Assembly: GCF_003369795.1 (NCBI RefSeq) | Contig: NZ_CP026730.1 | Location: forward strand, 1,674,001 to 1,738,000 | Direction of reading: 5' to 3' | DNA length: 64,000 nt | DNA from: Streptomyces sp. CB09001 | Lineage (GTDB): Bacteria; Actinomycetota; Actinomycetes; Streptomycetales; Streptomycetaceae | Shown: positions 1 through 9,019 of the stretch, one piece after another | Position numbering within the stretch: the stretch's first letter is position 1 | Layout: every line of letters begins with the position of its first letter | Translations under genes and position numbers: made by a program | Notes under the pieces: model-generated | The model's input: only the letters and a program-made list of their open reading frames with translations | Told to the model about the DNA's origin: nothing | Databases searched by the model: none

Positions 1-1
1 G

Positions 2-475
2 GTGGTCCACCACACGACCGACGAGCCGCCGACGACCGGCGCGGCCCTGCTGCTCGACGCCGACCGGGGCGGCCCGGTGGCCCACACGGCGCAGGTCAGT
101 CAGGTGGACCCGTCCCGCGCGCCGGCCGGCCGCACCCTCGTCTCGTCGACGGTCCTCGGCCCTCCCCCGCCCGACCTCGACACGGCCGTCCGCATTCACC
201 TGTCCCGCCTCTACGGCACCCCGACCACCCGCTGGGAGACCCTCGCCGTGCACCACACGCCCGAGGCGGTGCCCGCGATGCGCCCGCCGCACGATCCACG
301 CAGGCCGGTACGGCTGCTGGCCGGGCTGTACGTGTGCGGCGACCACCGCGACACCAGCACCCCCCAGGGCGCCCTGCACTCGGGCCGCCGGGCCTCGGCG
401 GCGATCCTGAGGGACCTCGGCGCGGGCCGGCCGATGCACTCGGCGGAGCCGACGGCGACGGCCCACGCGGCCTGA
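2..475 (+). CDS. C-terminal end of a flavin-dependent oxidoreductase (partial)
   Basis: Only the last ~157 residues are in the window; the reading frame is open to the left edge and the true start lies upstream. The motif GLYVCGDHRDTSTPQGALHS near residues 108-127, followed by a GRRAS/AAIL helix, is the FAD-contacting C-terminal signature of flavin amine oxidase / phytoene-desaturase-like enzymes, which oxidise C-N or C-C bonds with a bound FAD. The substrate cannot be inferred. The gene ends 18 nt before the stop of the convergent regulator gene. Family is fairly sure, function is not. Confidence 0.7.
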   Translation: MVHHTTDEPPTTGAALLLDADRGGPVAHTAQVSQVDPSRAPAGRTLVSSTVLGPPPPDLDTAVRIHLSRLYGTPTTRWETLAVHHTPEAVPAMRPPHDPRRPVRLLAGLYVCGDHRDTSTPQGALHSGRRASAAILRDLGAGRPMHSAEPTATAHAA

Positions 476-493
476 GTCCCGTCCGGACCGGCG

Positions 494-1957
494 CTACCCC
501 AGGGCGGCCACCTTGTCCCGGTACCCCCGGACCGGGGCGGCGTCCCGGTACGGCTCGAGGCGGCGCTCGAAGTCGCGGACGTACTCCGCGGCCCGCACCG
601 AGCGCATCTCGGCCGCCTGCCCCGCCGCCTCGGCGGCCAGCTGGCAGGCCTGGTCGAGCTCGCCGAGGCCGAGCCGGGCGGTGGCGAGGACGACCCGGCA
701 GAACAGCCGGCTGCGGGCGTAGACGGGGGCGCGCAGTTGCAGCGAGCGTTCCGCGTGCTGGGCGGCGGCGCGGAACTGCTGGAGGTCGCGGTGGCAGTGC
801 CCGAACTCGTCGGCGAGCTGGGCCTCGTCGAAGAAGCGCGCCCAGTGCGGTACCTCGTCACCGGGCCGGGCGGCCTCCAGCGCCCGCTCGGCCCGTACGA
901 GGGCGGCGGTGCAGGCCCGCACCTCGCCGAGCAGTCCGTGCGCCCGCGCCTCGGCGGCGTGCAGCAGGGTCTGCACGACCGGCGGCGCGGAGGTCCCCAC
1001 GCCCTGCTGCGCCACCCGCGCGAGCTGTACTGCCTCGCGCCCGTGGCCCAGGTAGACGGCCTGCCGGCTCATGGTGACCAGCACGTACGAGCCGTACGCC
1101 CGGTCCCCGGCCGCCTGCGACAGTCGCAGCGCCTGCACGAAGTAGCGCTGGGCGAGTCCGTGCGCGGCGATGTCGTACGAGGTCCAGCCGGCGAGCCGGG
1201 TCAGGTCGGCGGCGGCGGCGAAGAGGCGGCGGCCGGTCTGCTCGCCGTAGGTGCCGCGCAGCATCGGCTCCAGCTCGTGCTCCAGATAGCGCACGAGGGC
1301 CTGGCGTGCGTGTCCGCCGCCGTACCGGTCGTCGAGGCTGCGGAACAGCTCGCCGACGGAGCGCAGTGCGGCGAGGTCGCCCCCGCCGACCTTCTGGCCG
1401 GGGCCGCGCTCGGCCGGGGCCCGGCGCCTGGACGGGTCGAGCGGGACGGCGAGCCGCGGGGTCGCGGGGCGGCCCTGCGCGGGAATGCGGACGGGCACCT
1501 CGACGCGGGCCACCTTCTCGTCGGGGCGGCCGATCAGCCAGTCGCGGCTGGGCACGACGAGCCCGGCCGGGGTGAAGGAGATCTTCCGCAGCTCGGCGCG
1601 GCTGCCGGAGTCCTTGCGCCACAGCCCGCCGACGATGTCGACCGCCTCCTCCGGGCTCCCGGCGAACTCCAGGCCCGCGTAGACGGGCGCGCAGGCGTCC
1701 AGGCCGAGGTCCTGGGCGGTCAGGCGGCGGCCCAGGCGCCGGGTGAAGACCTCGGCGATCAGGGCCGGGGTGGTGCCGCGGGGCTGTTGACCGCGCAGCC
1801 ACCGGGTGACGGACGTCTTGTCATATCTCAGGTCCAGGCCGTGTTCGAGTCCGAGCTGGTCGACGCGACGCGCGAGACCCGCGTTCGAGAACCCCGCTTC
1901 GGCGATGAGCGCGGCGAGCTGGCGGTTGGGGGTGCGCTGCGCGGGTCGTTCCGTCAT
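494..1957 (-). CDS. NsdA-like regulator: XRE-type HTH plus TPR-like repeats
   Basis: The 487-residue cytoplasmic protein begins MTERPAQRTPNRQ and has an N-terminal helix-turn-helix of about 70 residues (SNAGLARRVDQLGL, then TSVTRWLRGQQPRG). A long alpha-helical region resembling tetratricopeptide repeats follows from about residue 200 to the end. This architecture is shared with NsdA-type regulators that affect Streptomyces differentiation and antibiotic production. The ATG at 1957 is preferred over an upstream ATG at 2089 because homology-like sequence starts there; an AGGAG lies about 13 nt upstream, which is rather far. It is divergent from lipB. The regulatory target is unknown, and orthology to NsdA is not claimed. 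Confidence 0.75.
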   Translation of the reverse strand: MTERPAQRTPNRQLAALIAEAGFSNAGLARRVDQLGLEHGLDLRYDKTSVTRWLRGQQPRGTTPALIAEVFTRRLGRRLTAQDLGLDACAPVYAGLEFAGSPEEAVDIVGGLWRKDSGSRAELRKISFTPAGLVVPSRDWLIGRPDEKVARVEVPVRIPAQGRPATPRLAVPLDPSRRRAPAERGPGQKVGGGDLAALRSVGELFRSLDDRYGGGHARQALVRYLEHELEPMLRGTYGEQTGRRLFAAAADLTRLAGWTSYDIAAHGLAQRYFVQALRLSQAAGDRAYGSYVLVTMSRQAVYLGHGREAVQLARVAQQGVGTSAPPVVQTLLHAAEARAHGLLGEVRACTAALVRAERALEAARPGDEVPHWARFFDEAQLADEFGHCHRDLQQFRAAAQHAERSLQLRAPVYARSRLFCRVVLATARLGLGELDQACQLAAEAAGQAAEMRSVRAAEYVRDFERRLEPYRDAAPVRGYRDKVAALG

Positions 1958-2115
1958 GGTGCGGTGCGGTCTCCTGCCTTCCGGGCGTTCGATTGCCCGG
2001 AGCGCCTGTGAGCAGCCCTTATGGCCTCGTGAACGGCGCGAATGTAGCGGAGAGTAAGCACCCGATCGCACAATTCGCCCGGCATTCATCCGATCGTGTG
2101 AGAATTGCCCGCCCG

Positions 2116-2143
2116 GCTGACGACGCGCGGGCGGTCGTACAGT
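2116..2143 (+). promoter_or_regulatory. candidate lipB promoter
   Basis: A TACAGT -10 hexamer lies at 2138-2143, with GCTGAC as a weak -35 at 2116-2121 (16-bp spacer). This would start transcription near 2150, about 42 nt before the lipB GTG. It is a pattern match only. Confidence 0.4.
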
Positions 2144-2191
2144 GGCGTGGGCACGCTTCGTGCCTTACGACCTTGCAGGGAGGCACGTGCC

Positions 2192-2989
2192 GTGAGTGAG
2201 CTGCGCTTCGTCCGGATGGGGTTCGGTGCCGATCGCGTCGAGTACCAGGAGGCGTGGGACGAACAGCGCCGGGTGCACGCCGCGCGGTTCGTCGACGAGG
2301 TCCCCGACACCGTGCTGCTCCTCGAACACCCGCCGGTCTACACCGCCGGCCGGCGCACCGAGGACAGCGAGCGTCCGCTGGACGGCACCCCGGTGATCGA
2401 CGTGGACCGCGGCGGCAAGATCACCTGGCACGGCCCGGGCCAGCTGGTGGGCTACCCCATCCAGAAGCTGCCGCGTCCGGTCGACGTGGTGGCCCACGTC
2501 CGCCGCCTGGAGGAGGCCCTGATCCGCACCTGCGCGGAGTTCGGCCTGGAGACCTCCCGGGTGGAGGGCCGCAGCGGGGTCTGGATCCTCGGCGACCCGA
2601 TCGAGCGGCGTCCCGCGCTCGGCGGACTCTCCCTGGACTTCGATCCGCGCCTGACGGACGACGAGTTCGACCCCCGCCTCAACGGCCCCGACTACGCCCC
2701 GTCCAACGCGGGCCAGCGCCGCGAGGACCGCAAGATCGCCGCGATCGGCATCCGGGTGGCCAAGGGCGTCACGATGCACGGCTTCGCGCTGAACGTGAAC
2801 CCCGACAACAAGTGGTTCGACAAGATCATCCCCTGCGGCATCCGCGACGCGGGCGTCGCGTCCCTGGCAGGCGAACTCGGCCGCGACGTGACCATCGAGG
2901 AGGTCCTCCCGGTGGTGGAACGCCACCTGCGCGACGTCCTGGAGAACGCGGAGCTGAAGCCGAGGGAGATCGAGAAGACCCCCGCCTGA
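2192..2989 (+). CDS. lipB: octanoyl-[ACP]:protein N-octanoyltransferase LipB
   Basis: This enzyme transfers octanoate from acyl carrier protein to lipoyl domains, the first step of de novo lipoate synthesis. The 265-residue protein carries the family motif [18 protein letters not shown], then [20 protein letters not shown] with the conserved lysine, and [14 protein letters not shown] with the catalytic cysteine. A region around residues 110-150 ([24 protein letters not shown]) looks like an insertion between the two motifs. The GTG at 2192 is chosen because AGGGAGG lies 8 nt upstream. The gene lies 210 nt before lipA on the same strand, completing the two-step pathway. Confidence 0.95.
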   Translation: MSELRFVRMGFGADRVEYQEAWDEQRRVHAARFVDEVPDTVLLLEHPPVYTAGRRTEDSERPLDGTPVIDVDRGGKITWHGPGQLVGYPIQKLPRPVDVVAHVRRLEEALIRTCAEFGLETSRVEGRSGVWILGDPIERRPALGGLSLDFDPRLTDDEFDPRLNGPDYAPSNAGQRREDRKIAAIGIRVAKGVTMHGFALNVNPDNKWFDKIIPCGIRDAGVASLAGELGRDVTIEEVLPVVERHLRDVLENAELKPREIEKTPA

Positions 2990-3050
2990 ATCCCCCGGGA
3001 CGCAAAGCCGGGCCGGCGGCACGAAATCCAGCGCCGGGGGCATAAAACCA

Positions 3051-3119
3051 GCCCGTCCGGCGTTTGAGGACGAGGCCGTTCAGGCCGAAGCGGGGGTCCG
3101 GGGGCGGCAGCCCCCGGCA
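3051..3119 (+). repeat. Streptomyces intergenic repeat with hairpin, lipB-lipA spacer
   Basis: The segment starts with GCCCGTCCGGCGTTTGAGGA, a sequence I recognise as recurring between genes in many Streptomyces genomes (from memory, not searched). It ends in a perfect 8-bp inverted repeat, CCGGGGGC / GCCCCCGG with a GGCA loop, at 3098-3117. The hairpin could terminate lipB transcription, leaving lipA on its own promoter. Confidence 0.65.
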
Positions 3120-3199
3120 AGGCCAGCACCAACGCCGACCAACAAATCAACGGGCGTACCCTGAAGAACGCCGAAGAATCAAACGCTAGGGAGCCGGTC

Positions 3200-4153
3200 G
3201 TGTCCGCAGTCGCACCCGACGGACGCAAGATGCTGCGCCTGGAGGTCCGCAACAGCCAGACCCCCATCGAGCGCAAGCCCGAGTGGATCAAGACCCGGGC
3301 GAAAATGGGCCCCGAGTACACCAAGATGCAGAACCTGGTGAAGAGCGAGGGCCTGCACACGGTCTGCCAGGAAGCCGGCTGTCCCAACATCTACGAATGC
3401 TGGGAGGACCGCGAGGCGACCTTCCTCATCGGCGGCGACCAGTGCACCCGGCGCTGCGACTTCTGCCAGATCGACACCGGCAAGCCCGAGGCGCTCGACC
3501 GCGACGAGCCGCGCCGCGTCGGCGAGTCCGTGGTCACCATGGACCTGAACTACGCCACCATCACCGGCGTCGCCCGCGACGACCTCCCCGACGGCGGCGC
3601 GTGGCTGTACGCGGAGACGGTGCGCCAGATCCACCAGCAGACCGCCGCCCGCGAGGCCGGCCGCACCAAGGTCGAGCTGCTGGCCCCCGACTTCAACGCC
3701 GTTCCGGAGCTGCTCCGGGAGGTCTTCGAGTCCCGCCCCGAGGTCTTCGCGCACAACGTCGAGACCGTCCCGCGGATCTTCAAGCGCATCCGCCCGGGCT
3801 TCCGCTACGAGCGCTCCCTGAAGGTCATCACGGACGCCCGCGACTTCGGCCTGATCACCAAGTCGAACCTGATCCTCGGCATGGGCGAGACCCGTGAGGA
3901 GATCAGCGAGGCGCTGAAGCAGCTGCACGAGGCCGGCTGCGAGCTGATCACCATCACGCAGTACCTGCGTCCGTCCGTGCGCCACCACCCCGTGGAGCGC
4001 TGGGTCAAGCCGCAGGAGTTCGTGGAGCTGAAGGAGGAGGCCGAGCAGATCGGCTTCTCCGGCGTGATGTCGGGCCCGCTGGTCCGCTCGTCGTACCGGG
4101 CCGGACGGCTCTACGGCATGGCCATGGAGCAGCGCCGCTCCGCCACTGTGTGA
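3200..4153 (+). CDS. lipA: lipoyl synthase LipA (radical SAM)
   Basis: LipA inserts two sulfur atoms into octanoyl groups on lipoyl domains using radical SAM chemistry and an auxiliary [4Fe-4S] cluster that is consumed. Both cluster motifs are visible: the auxiliary [12 protein letters not shown] near residues 55-66 and the radical-[11 protein letters not shown] near residues 82-89. The conserved C-terminal [10 protein letters not shown] segment is also present. The length of 317 residues is normal. The start is GTG 3200 with AGGGAG about 6 nt upstream. Its partner LipB is encoded just upstream. Nothing unusual. Confidence 0.97.
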   Translation: MSAVAPDGRKMLRLEVRNSQTPIERKPEWIKTRAKMGPEYTKMQNLVKSEGLHTVCQEAGCPNIYECWEDREATFLIGGDQCTRRCDFCQIDTGKPEALDRDEPRRVGESVVTMDLNYATITGVARDDLPDGGAWLYAETVRQIHQQTAAREAGRTKVELLAPDFNAVPELLREVFESRPEVFAHNVETVPRIFKRIRPGFRYERSLKVITDARDFGLITKSNLILGMGETREEISEALKQLHEAGCELITITQYLRPSVRHHPVERWVKPQEFVELKEEAEQIGFSGVMSGPLVRSSYRAGRLYGMAMEQRRSATV

Positions 4154-4196
4154 ATTCCCGCACAAGTCACTACTGGTCAGTAATGGCCGATACGCC

Positions 4197-4241
4197 GCGG
4201 CCCCGACCGTCCTCGCTGATGAGGACACCGGTCGGGGCCGC
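4197..4241 (+). terminator. strong hairpin terminator after lipA
   Basis: The outer arms 4197-4207 and 4231-4241 are an 11-bp perfect inverted repeat. Inside is a second 6-bp pair, GTCCTC/GAGGAC, around the loop GCTGAT. It lies 44 nt after the lipA stop and has no U-tract, as is common for Streptomyces terminators. Confidence 0.8.
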
Positions 4242-4397
4242 GAGCCCGTTCCAGGACCGGGCGACGCGGCTTCATGTGCGTTTGACCGGCGGGTCACGCC
4301 CTGGTAACACCAATCAGTGACCCTGGAATCACAGCACGTACACCGCCACGTACACCCGTCTCCGTACCCGGAGCCGTACCGAGGGGGGACCTCCACG

Positions 4398-4613
4398 ATG
4401 CAGGCCGCGCCCGTTCGCCCCACCACCGTCCGTGCCACCGCCATCCCGTCCTTCGCCACCGCCCTGCGGGCCGTCGAGTCGCTGCTGATGAGCGGCGGTC
4501 AGCGCACCGCCCGGCGCAACGCCTGGAACTCCGTCCTGGAGGACCGCCGCCGCGCCAAGGACCGGATCGAGACCGAGCGCGCGCTGCGCCAGTCCGTCGC
4601 CGGCCGTCCCTGA
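4398..4613 (+). CDS. small basic conserved protein, 71 aa
   Basis: The gene encodes a 71-residue protein with no cysteine, signal peptide or membrane segment. A helical C-terminal half (GGQRTARRNAWNSVLEDRRRAKDR) is rich in Arg and Lys. The start ATG 4398 has a purine-rich GAGGGGGGA upstream. It is a single gene between the lipA terminator and the DUF4191 gene. I recognise it as a small protein of this locus in Streptomyces but know no function. The basic helix might bind nucleic acid or a protein partner; that is a guess. Confidence 0.6.
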   Translation: MQAAPVRPTTVRATAIPSFATALRAVESLLMSGGQRTARRNAWNSVLEDRRRAKDRIETERALRQSVAGRP

Positions 4614-4693
4614 CCGCGTCCCGCCTCTCCCCCGACGGGCACGGCCGGGCACTGCCGTCGTCGGCGCTTTCGGGGGCACGTAGACTTCGTGCC

Positions 4694-5398
4694 ATGGCGA
4701 GGAAGGAACCTGCAGCGGACGCTGCGAATCCCGGGCGACTGAAGCAGATCGCTCTGACCTACAAGATGACCCGCAAGGCCGACAAGAAGATCGGTCTTGT
4801 GCTCGCGGGTGTCGGCATCGTCGTCTTCGGTGTCCTCCTCGCGATCGGTTTCTGGATCGGTCACCCCATCTATCTCGGCATCCTGGGCCTGCTGCTCGCC
4901 TTCCTCGCGACGGCGATCGTCTTCGGGCGCCGGGCCGAGCGGGCGGCCTTCGGCCAGATGGAGGGACAGCCCGGCGCCGCGGCGGCCGTGCTGGACAACA
5001 TCGGCCGGGGCTGGACGACGACTCCGGCGGTGGCGATGAACCGCAACCAGGACGTGGTGCACCGCGCGGTCGGCAAGGCCGGCATCGTGCTGGTCGCGGA
5101 GGGCAACCCGAACCGGGTGAAGTCCCTGCTCGCGGCCGAGAAGAAGAAGATGAACCGCATCGTCGCCGACGTCCCCGTGCACGACCTGCTCGTGGGCACC
5201 GGCGAGGGGCAGGTCGAGCTGAAGAAGCTGCGCACGACCATGCTCAAGCTCCCCCGCGTCCTGAGCGGCCCGCAGGTCACCGTGACCAACGACCGGCTGC
5301 GCGCCCTGGGCGACCTGATGAGCAACATGCCGCTGCCCAAGGGCCCCATGCCGAAGGGCATGCGGATGCCCAGGGGCGGCAACCCCAAGCAGCGCTGA
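4694..5398 (+). CDS. DUF4191 family membrane protein
   Basis: The 234-residue protein has two closely spaced transmembrane segments near residues 33-53 and 58-78. A soluble domain follows (about 80-205), with the NRNQDVVHRAVGKAGIVLV stretch typical of DUF4191. The basic, Pro/Gly/Met-rich C-tail (PLPKGPMPKGMRMPRGG) is lysine- and arginine-rich. The family is actinobacterial, often next to lipA/glnA, and has no known function. A TAGACT hexamer at 4681-4686 ends 7 nt before the ATG, so the mRNA may be leaderless. The gene ends at a shared terminator with the convergent RDD gene. Confidence 0.85.
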   Translation: MARKEPAADAANPGRLKQIALTYKMTRKADKKIGLVLAGVGIVVFGVLLAIGFWIGHPIYLGILGLLLAFLATAIVFGRRAERAAFGQMEGQPGAAAAVLDNIGRGWTTTPAVAMNRNQDVVHRAVGKAGIVLVAEGNPNRVKSLLAAEKKKMNRIVADVPVHDLLVGTGEGQVELKKLRTTMLKLPRVLSGPQVTVTNDRLRALGDLMSNMPLPKGPMPKGMRMPRGGNPKQR

Positions 5399-5424
5399 CC
5401 CGCACCGACCCGTAGGACTTGAAA

Positions 5425-5484
5425 CGCCGGTACGGCGACGGGGGCGGCCCGACCACTCGGGCCGCCCCCGTCGCCGTACCGGCG
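5425..5484. terminator. 28-bp perfect-stem bidirectional terminator
   Basis: Arms 5425-5452 and 5457-5484 are exact reverse complements over 28 bp around the 4-nt loop CCAC. It sits between the convergent DUF4191 and RDD genes and can serve both strands. Confidence 0.9.
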
Positions 5485-5500
5485 TCGTGGCGCGTGGGTG

Positions 5501-5968
5501 TCAGATCCGGACTTCCACGGTGCGCGCCAGCCGGTCGTGCAGGCCCCGGCCGTCGCGGTCCCAGATCAGGGCCGGGAGCGCGAGGCACAGCAGGACCGAG
5601 CGCAGCAGGGCGCGCAGGGGGCTGGGGCGGCCCGTGGCGATGTCCACGACCCGCAGGCCGAACAGCCGCTTGCCCGGGGTGAAGCCGACCGTGCCAACGG
5701 TCAGCACGTTGAGCACGAAGAAGATCAGCAGGGCCCAGTTGCTCGCCGTCTGCCCGTAGCTGCCCGTGATCAGGCCGTATGCGATCAGGGAGCACAGGGC
5801 CCAGTCGACGGCCAGCGCGCCGAGCCGCCTGCCCGGGCGGGCGATCGAACCCGGTCCCTCCTCGGGCAGGCCGAGCTGTTCGCCGCGGTGTCCGAGATCG
5901 GCGCCGGCCTCTTCCACGGCCGCGCGAGGACCGGAGAGCCACGATCCGATTGCTTGCCTGTTGTCCAC
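5501..5968 (-). CDS. RDD family membrane protein
   Basis: The 155-residue protein has a ~45-residue soluble N-terminus and an RDD domain. The R and D of the family motif are visible in [20 protein letters not shown], followed by [14 protein letters not shown] and a third hydrophobic stretch ([17 protein letters not shown]). Three transmembrane helices are expected. RDD proteins are poorly defined; some act in ion transport. The ATG at 5968 is divergent from glnA, with about 220 nt of shared upstream DNA. Confidence 0.85.
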   Translation of the reverse strand: MDNRQAIGSWLSGPRAAVEEAGADLGHRGEQLGLPEEGPGSIARPGRRLGALAVDWALCSLIAYGLITGSYGQTASNWALLIFFVLNVLTVGTVGFTPGKRLFGLRVVDIATGRPSPLRALLRSVLLCLALPALIWDRDGRGLHDRLARTVEVRI

Positions 5969-6054
5969 CCGAACACGGTACTGCGCCCGTATACGTACCG
6001 GGAACGGCGGGGTGTGCGGGCCCCCGATCCGACCTAGGCTGGGGAGGGAGCCGG

Positions 6055-6092
6055 TTAACTTCTGCGAAACAAATGGGTCACGCCCGAGAAAT
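6055..6092 (+). promoter_or_regulatory. GlnR box upstream of glnA
   Basis: Four half-sites follow the GlnR pattern gTnAc-n6-GaAAc repeated: TTAAC (6055-6059), GAAAC (6066-6070), GTCAC (6077-6081) and GAAAT (6088-6092). All are spaced at exactly 11 nt, i.e. on one helical face. The 5-mers match the consensus in 4, 5, 4-5 and 4 positions. GlnR is known to regulate glnA transcription in Streptomyces according to nitrogen status. Confidence 0.85.
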
Positions 6093-6188
6093 CACCCGTC
6101 CCTAGGGTCGAGGAAGCGTGTGCCACCCGCACTGGCCGCACGAACGATCTACCAACCCGGCGGGACGGTCGGGAGTAGGAGGAGCTGG

Positions 6189-7598
6189 ATGTTCCAGAAC
6201 GCCGACGACGTCAAGAAGTTCATCGCGGACGAGGACGTCAAGTTCGTCGATGTCCGGTTCTGCGACCTGCCGGGCGTCATGCAGCACTTCACGCTGCCCG
6301 CCGAGGCGTTCGACCCCGACGACGAGCAGGCCTTCGACGGATCCTCGATCCGCGGCTTCCAGGCCATCCACGAGTCGGACATGTCGCTGCGCCCGGACCT
6401 GTCCACCGCGCGCGTCGACCCGTTCCGCCGGGACAAGACCCTCAACATCAACTTCTTCATCCACGACCCGATCACGGGCGAGCAGTACTCCCGCGACCCG
6501 CGGAACGTGGCGAAGAAGGCCGAGGCGTACCTGGCCTCCACGGGCATCGCCGACACGGCGTTCTTCGGCCCCGAGGCCGAGTTCTACGTCTTCGACTCGG
6601 TGCGCTTCGCCACCCGGGAGAACGAGTCCTTCTACCACATCGACTCCGAGGCCGGCGCCTGGAACACCGGTGCGATCGAGGACAACCGCGGTTACAAGGT
6701 CCGCTACAAGGGCGGCTACTTCCCGGTCCCGCCGGTCGACCACTTCGCCGACCTGCGCGCCGAGATCTCCCTGGAGCTGGAGCGGTCCGGCCTGAAGGTC
6801 GAGCGCCAGCACCACGAGGTGGGCACCGCCGGGCAGGCGGAGATCAACTACAAGTTCAACACGCTGCTCGCCGCCGCGGACGACCTCCAGCTCTTCAAGT
6901 ACATCGTGAAGAACGTGGCCTGGAAGAACGGCAAGACGGCGACCTTCATGCCGAAGCCGATCTTCGGCGACAACGGCTCGGGCATGCACGTCCACCAGTC
7001 GCTGTGGTCGGGCGGCGAGCCGCTCTTCTACGACGAGCAGGGCTACGCCGGCCTGTCGGACACCGCCCGCTACTACATCGGCGGCATCCTCAAGCACGCC
7101 CCGTCGCTGCTGGCCTTCACCAACCCGACGGTGAACTCGTACCACCGCCTGGTGCCGGGCTTCGAGGCGCCGGTGAACCTGGTGTACTCGCAGCGCAACC
7201 GCTCGGCCGCGATGCGGATCCCGATCACGGGCTCGAACCCGAAGGCCAAGCGCGTCGAGTTCCGCGCCCCGGACGCCTCCGGCAACCCGTACCTGGCCTT
7301 CTCGGCGCTGCTGCTCGCGGGCCTGGACGGCATCAAGAACAAGATCGAGCCGGCCGAGCCGATCGACAAGGACCTCTACGAGCTGGCTCCCGAGGAGCAC
7401 GCGAACGTGGCGCAGGTCCCGACCTCCCTCGGCGCGGTCCTCGACCGTCTGGAGGCCGACCACGAGTTCCTGCTCCAGGGCGACGTGTTCACGCCGGACC
7501 TGATCGAGACGTGGATCGACTTCAAGCGCGCCAACGAGATCGCCCCGCTGCAGCTGCGTCCGCACCCGCACGAGTTCGAGCTGTACTTCGACGTGTGA
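6189..7598 (+). CDS. glnA: glutamine synthetase, type I-beta
   Basis: This dodecameric cytoplasmic GS makes glutamine from glutamate, ammonia and ATP. The 469-residue sequence starts [20 protein letters not shown] and has the GS signatures DGSSIRGF, the ATP-site region [16 protein letters not shown], and NRSAAMRIP. Residue 397 is a tyrosine in [10 protein letters not shown], the adenylylation site acted on by GlnE, encoded at about 43-45 kb in this window. The start ATG 6189 has AGGAGGA upstream. Regulation is expected at two levels: GlnR at the box 100 nt upstream, and adenylylation. It is followed by its own hairpin. Confidence 0.98.
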   Translation: MFQNADDVKKFIADEDVKFVDVRFCDLPGVMQHFTLPAEAFDPDDEQAFDGSSIRGFQAIHESDMSLRPDLSTARVDPFRRDKTLNINFFIHDPITGEQYSRDPRNVAKKAEAYLASTGIADTAFFGPEAEFYVFDSVRFATRENESFYHIDSEAGAWNTGAIEDNRGYKVRYKGGYFPVPPVDHFADLRAEISLELERSGLKVERQHHEVGTAGQAEINYKFNTLLAAADDLQLFKYIVKNVAWKNGKTATFMPKPIFGDNGSGMHVHQSLWSGGEPLFYDEQGYAGLSDTARYYIGGILKHAPSLLAFTNPTVNSYHRLVPGFEAPVNLVYSQRNRSAAMRIPITGSNPKAKRVEFRAPDASGNPYLAFSALLLAGLDGIKNKIEPAEPIDKDLYELAPEEHANVAQVPTSLGAVLDRLEADHEFLLQGDVFTPDLIETWIDFKRANEIAPLQLRPHPHEFELYFDV

Positions 7599-7626
7599 TC
7601 GACCCGGCCGTCCCGCCGGCCGTCCG

Positions 7627-7660
7627 GCGCCCCCGTCCCTCCACGAGAGGGCGGGGGCGC
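7627..7660 (+). terminator. terminator after glnA
   Basis: GCGCCCCCG pairs with CGGGGGCGC (9 bp) and continues through TCCCTC/GAGAGG with one asymmetry around a short loop. It begins 29 nt after the glnA stop. Confidence 0.75.
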
Positions 7661-7762
7661 TGTCGTACGTGGCCGAAAACCCTTCCCAGGGTGCGGGCGG
7701 GCCGGGATCATGTCTACTGACACGGTTGTTCGAGTCAGGTTGACGTCGGGGGGACGGGGAGA

Positions 7763-8032
7763 GTGCCCGAGATGCCGCATCGCGACGACGAGGAGCGCGA
7801 GTACGACCTGAGGTGGGCGGAGGGTGCCGAGCACAAGGAGCCCTCGGCGCGCGCCCGGATGCTCGCCGCGCGCTGGAAGGAGAACCCGCCCGGTCCGGTC
7901 CCCTTCCGCGCCGACCCCGACCACGTGGGCTCCCGGCGCCGGTCGTCGTGGGTGTCCACCGCCGTGGTGCTCGGCTGTGTGGCCGCGGTGATCGTGCTGC
8001 TCGGTTACCTCAACTTCCGGGCGCCCTACTAG
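7763..8032 (+). CDS. small single-pass membrane protein, 89 aa
   Basis: The 89-residue protein has a charged N-terminal cytoplasmic region (HRDDEEREYDLRWAEG) and one C-terminal transmembrane helix (VSTAVVLGCVAAVIVLLGYL) ending NFRAPY, so it looks tail-anchored. GTG 7763 follows a GGGGA; the ATG at 7772 is an alternative start three codons inward. It is monocistronic after the glnA terminator. The function is unknown, and no catalytic motif is visible. Confidence 0.65.
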   Translation: MPEMPHRDDEEREYDLRWAEGAEHKEPSARARMLAARWKENPPGPVPFRADPDHVGSRRRSSWVSTAVVLGCVAAVIVLLGYLNFRAPY

Positions 8033-8086
8033 GCCGTGTCCGACACGCCCCGGTACTGCCGCCCGCCCGCCCCGGACCGCCGCCCC

Positions 8087-8926
8087 TCAGCGGAACGCCT
8101 CGACGTTGCGGGCGGCCCAGTCGGCGAAGGGCCGCGGGGCCCGGCCCAGGACGCGCTCGATGTCCGGGCTGACGCGCAGCTCGGCCGGGCTCGGGGAGCC
8201 GAGGATGTCGAGGGTGTCGTCGGCGAGTTCCGCCGGCATGCTGCGGGCCATGGCGGTCCTGGCCTCCTCCCGGGTCAGCTCGTGGAAGGCCACGGGCGAG
8301 CCCAGTGCGGCGGCGATGGCCTCCGTCTGCCCGCGCGGGGTGATCACCTCCGGTCCGGTCAGCTCGTAGGCGCCGCCGGTGTGCCGGTCCTCCAGCAGGC
8401 AGGCCGCCGCCACCGCGGCGATGTCCGCCGGGTCGACTACCGGCACTCCGACGTCGCCGAAGGGCGCGGCGACGGCCCGTTGCGCACGGACGGACTCGGC
8501 CCACCACAGCGCGTTGGAGGCGAAGCCGCCGGGCCGCAGGAGGGCCCATTCCAGGCCGGACTCGCGCACCGTGTCCTCCAGCTCGCGCATCGCGATCCGC
8601 GTCCCCCCGAAGGGCCTGGTCACCACGCCGAGTGTGGAGAGCAGGACGACGCGGCGGACGCCGCTCCGCGCGGCTTCGCCGATGAGGTCGGCCGGGTTGG
8701 CGCCGACGGCGTGCAGGTCGCCGGACAGCAGCAGGAACAGCGACTTCGCCCCGGCCAGCGCGGGCCGCAGCCCGGCCGGCTCGGCGAGGTCGGCCACCAG
8801 GTGGCGGACTCCGTCCGGCACCGCCGCCGGGTGCCGCGACACCGCCGTCACCTGCTCGCCCGCCGCTGCCAGCGCCCGCGTCAGCGGCCGGCCGATGTTC
8901 CCGGTGGCCCCGGTCACCACGATCAT
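8087..8926 (-). CDS. NmrA/QOR2-like NAD(P)-binding atypical SDR
   Basis: The 279-residue Rossmann-fold protein has an N-terminal dinucleotide motif, TGATGNIGRPLTRAL, and lacks the classical YxxxK catalytic pair. The downstream pattern (RPGGFASNALWW, then FGDVGVPVVDPADIAAVAA) is characteristic of NmrA-like/quinone-oxidoreductase-2 proteins, which bind NAD(P)H as redox sensors or reduce quinones. It is divergently transcribed from an HxlR regulator 93 nt away. That pairing is common for electrophile- or aldehyde-responsive modules, so the HxlR protein probably controls it. The substrate is unknown. Confidence 0.85.
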   Translation of the reverse strand: MIVVTGATGNIGRPLTRALAAAGEQVTAVSRHPAAVPDGVRHLVADLAEPAGLRPALAGAKSLFLLLSGDLHAVGANPADLIGEAARSGVRRVVLLSTLGVVTRPFGGTRIAMRELEDTVRESGLEWALLRPGGFASNALWWAESVRAQRAVAAPFGDVGVPVVDPADIAAVAAACLLEDRHTGGAYELTGPEVITPRGQTEAIAAALGSPVAFHELTREEARTAMARSMPAELADDTLDILGSPSPAELRVSPDIERVLGRAPRPFADWAARNVEAFR

Positions 8927-8987
8927 GATCAGCTCCTTTTCGGATGTCCTCTGTGGATCTTCACGCTAGGAGCACCGGCTAACTTTT

Positions 8988-9011
8988 GGTAAGGGCATAC
9001 CTGAAGGTAAG
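8988..9011. promoter_or_regulatory. direct-repeat candidate operator between NmrA-like and hxlR genes
   Basis: GGTAAG occurs at 8988-8993 and again at 9006-9011, 18 nt apart. The first copy is also part of GGTA-N6-TACC. This short AT-richer stretch is the only internal symmetry in the divergent spacer and is a plausible HxlR site. It is inferred from position only. Confidence 0.4.
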
Positions 9012-9019
9012 CTCATGAC

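Noticed and set aside
737..2011. Long plus-strand frame opposite the TPR regulator gene
   Set aside because: It has no family-like motifs. The minus-strand frame has an HTH and TPR pattern and correct GC3 bias.
3098..3117. Hairpin read as a lipA riboswitch or attenuator
   Set aside because: It belongs to a dispersed-type repeat, lies about 80 nt upstream of lipA and has no alternative pairing; terminator or repeat is the simpler reading.
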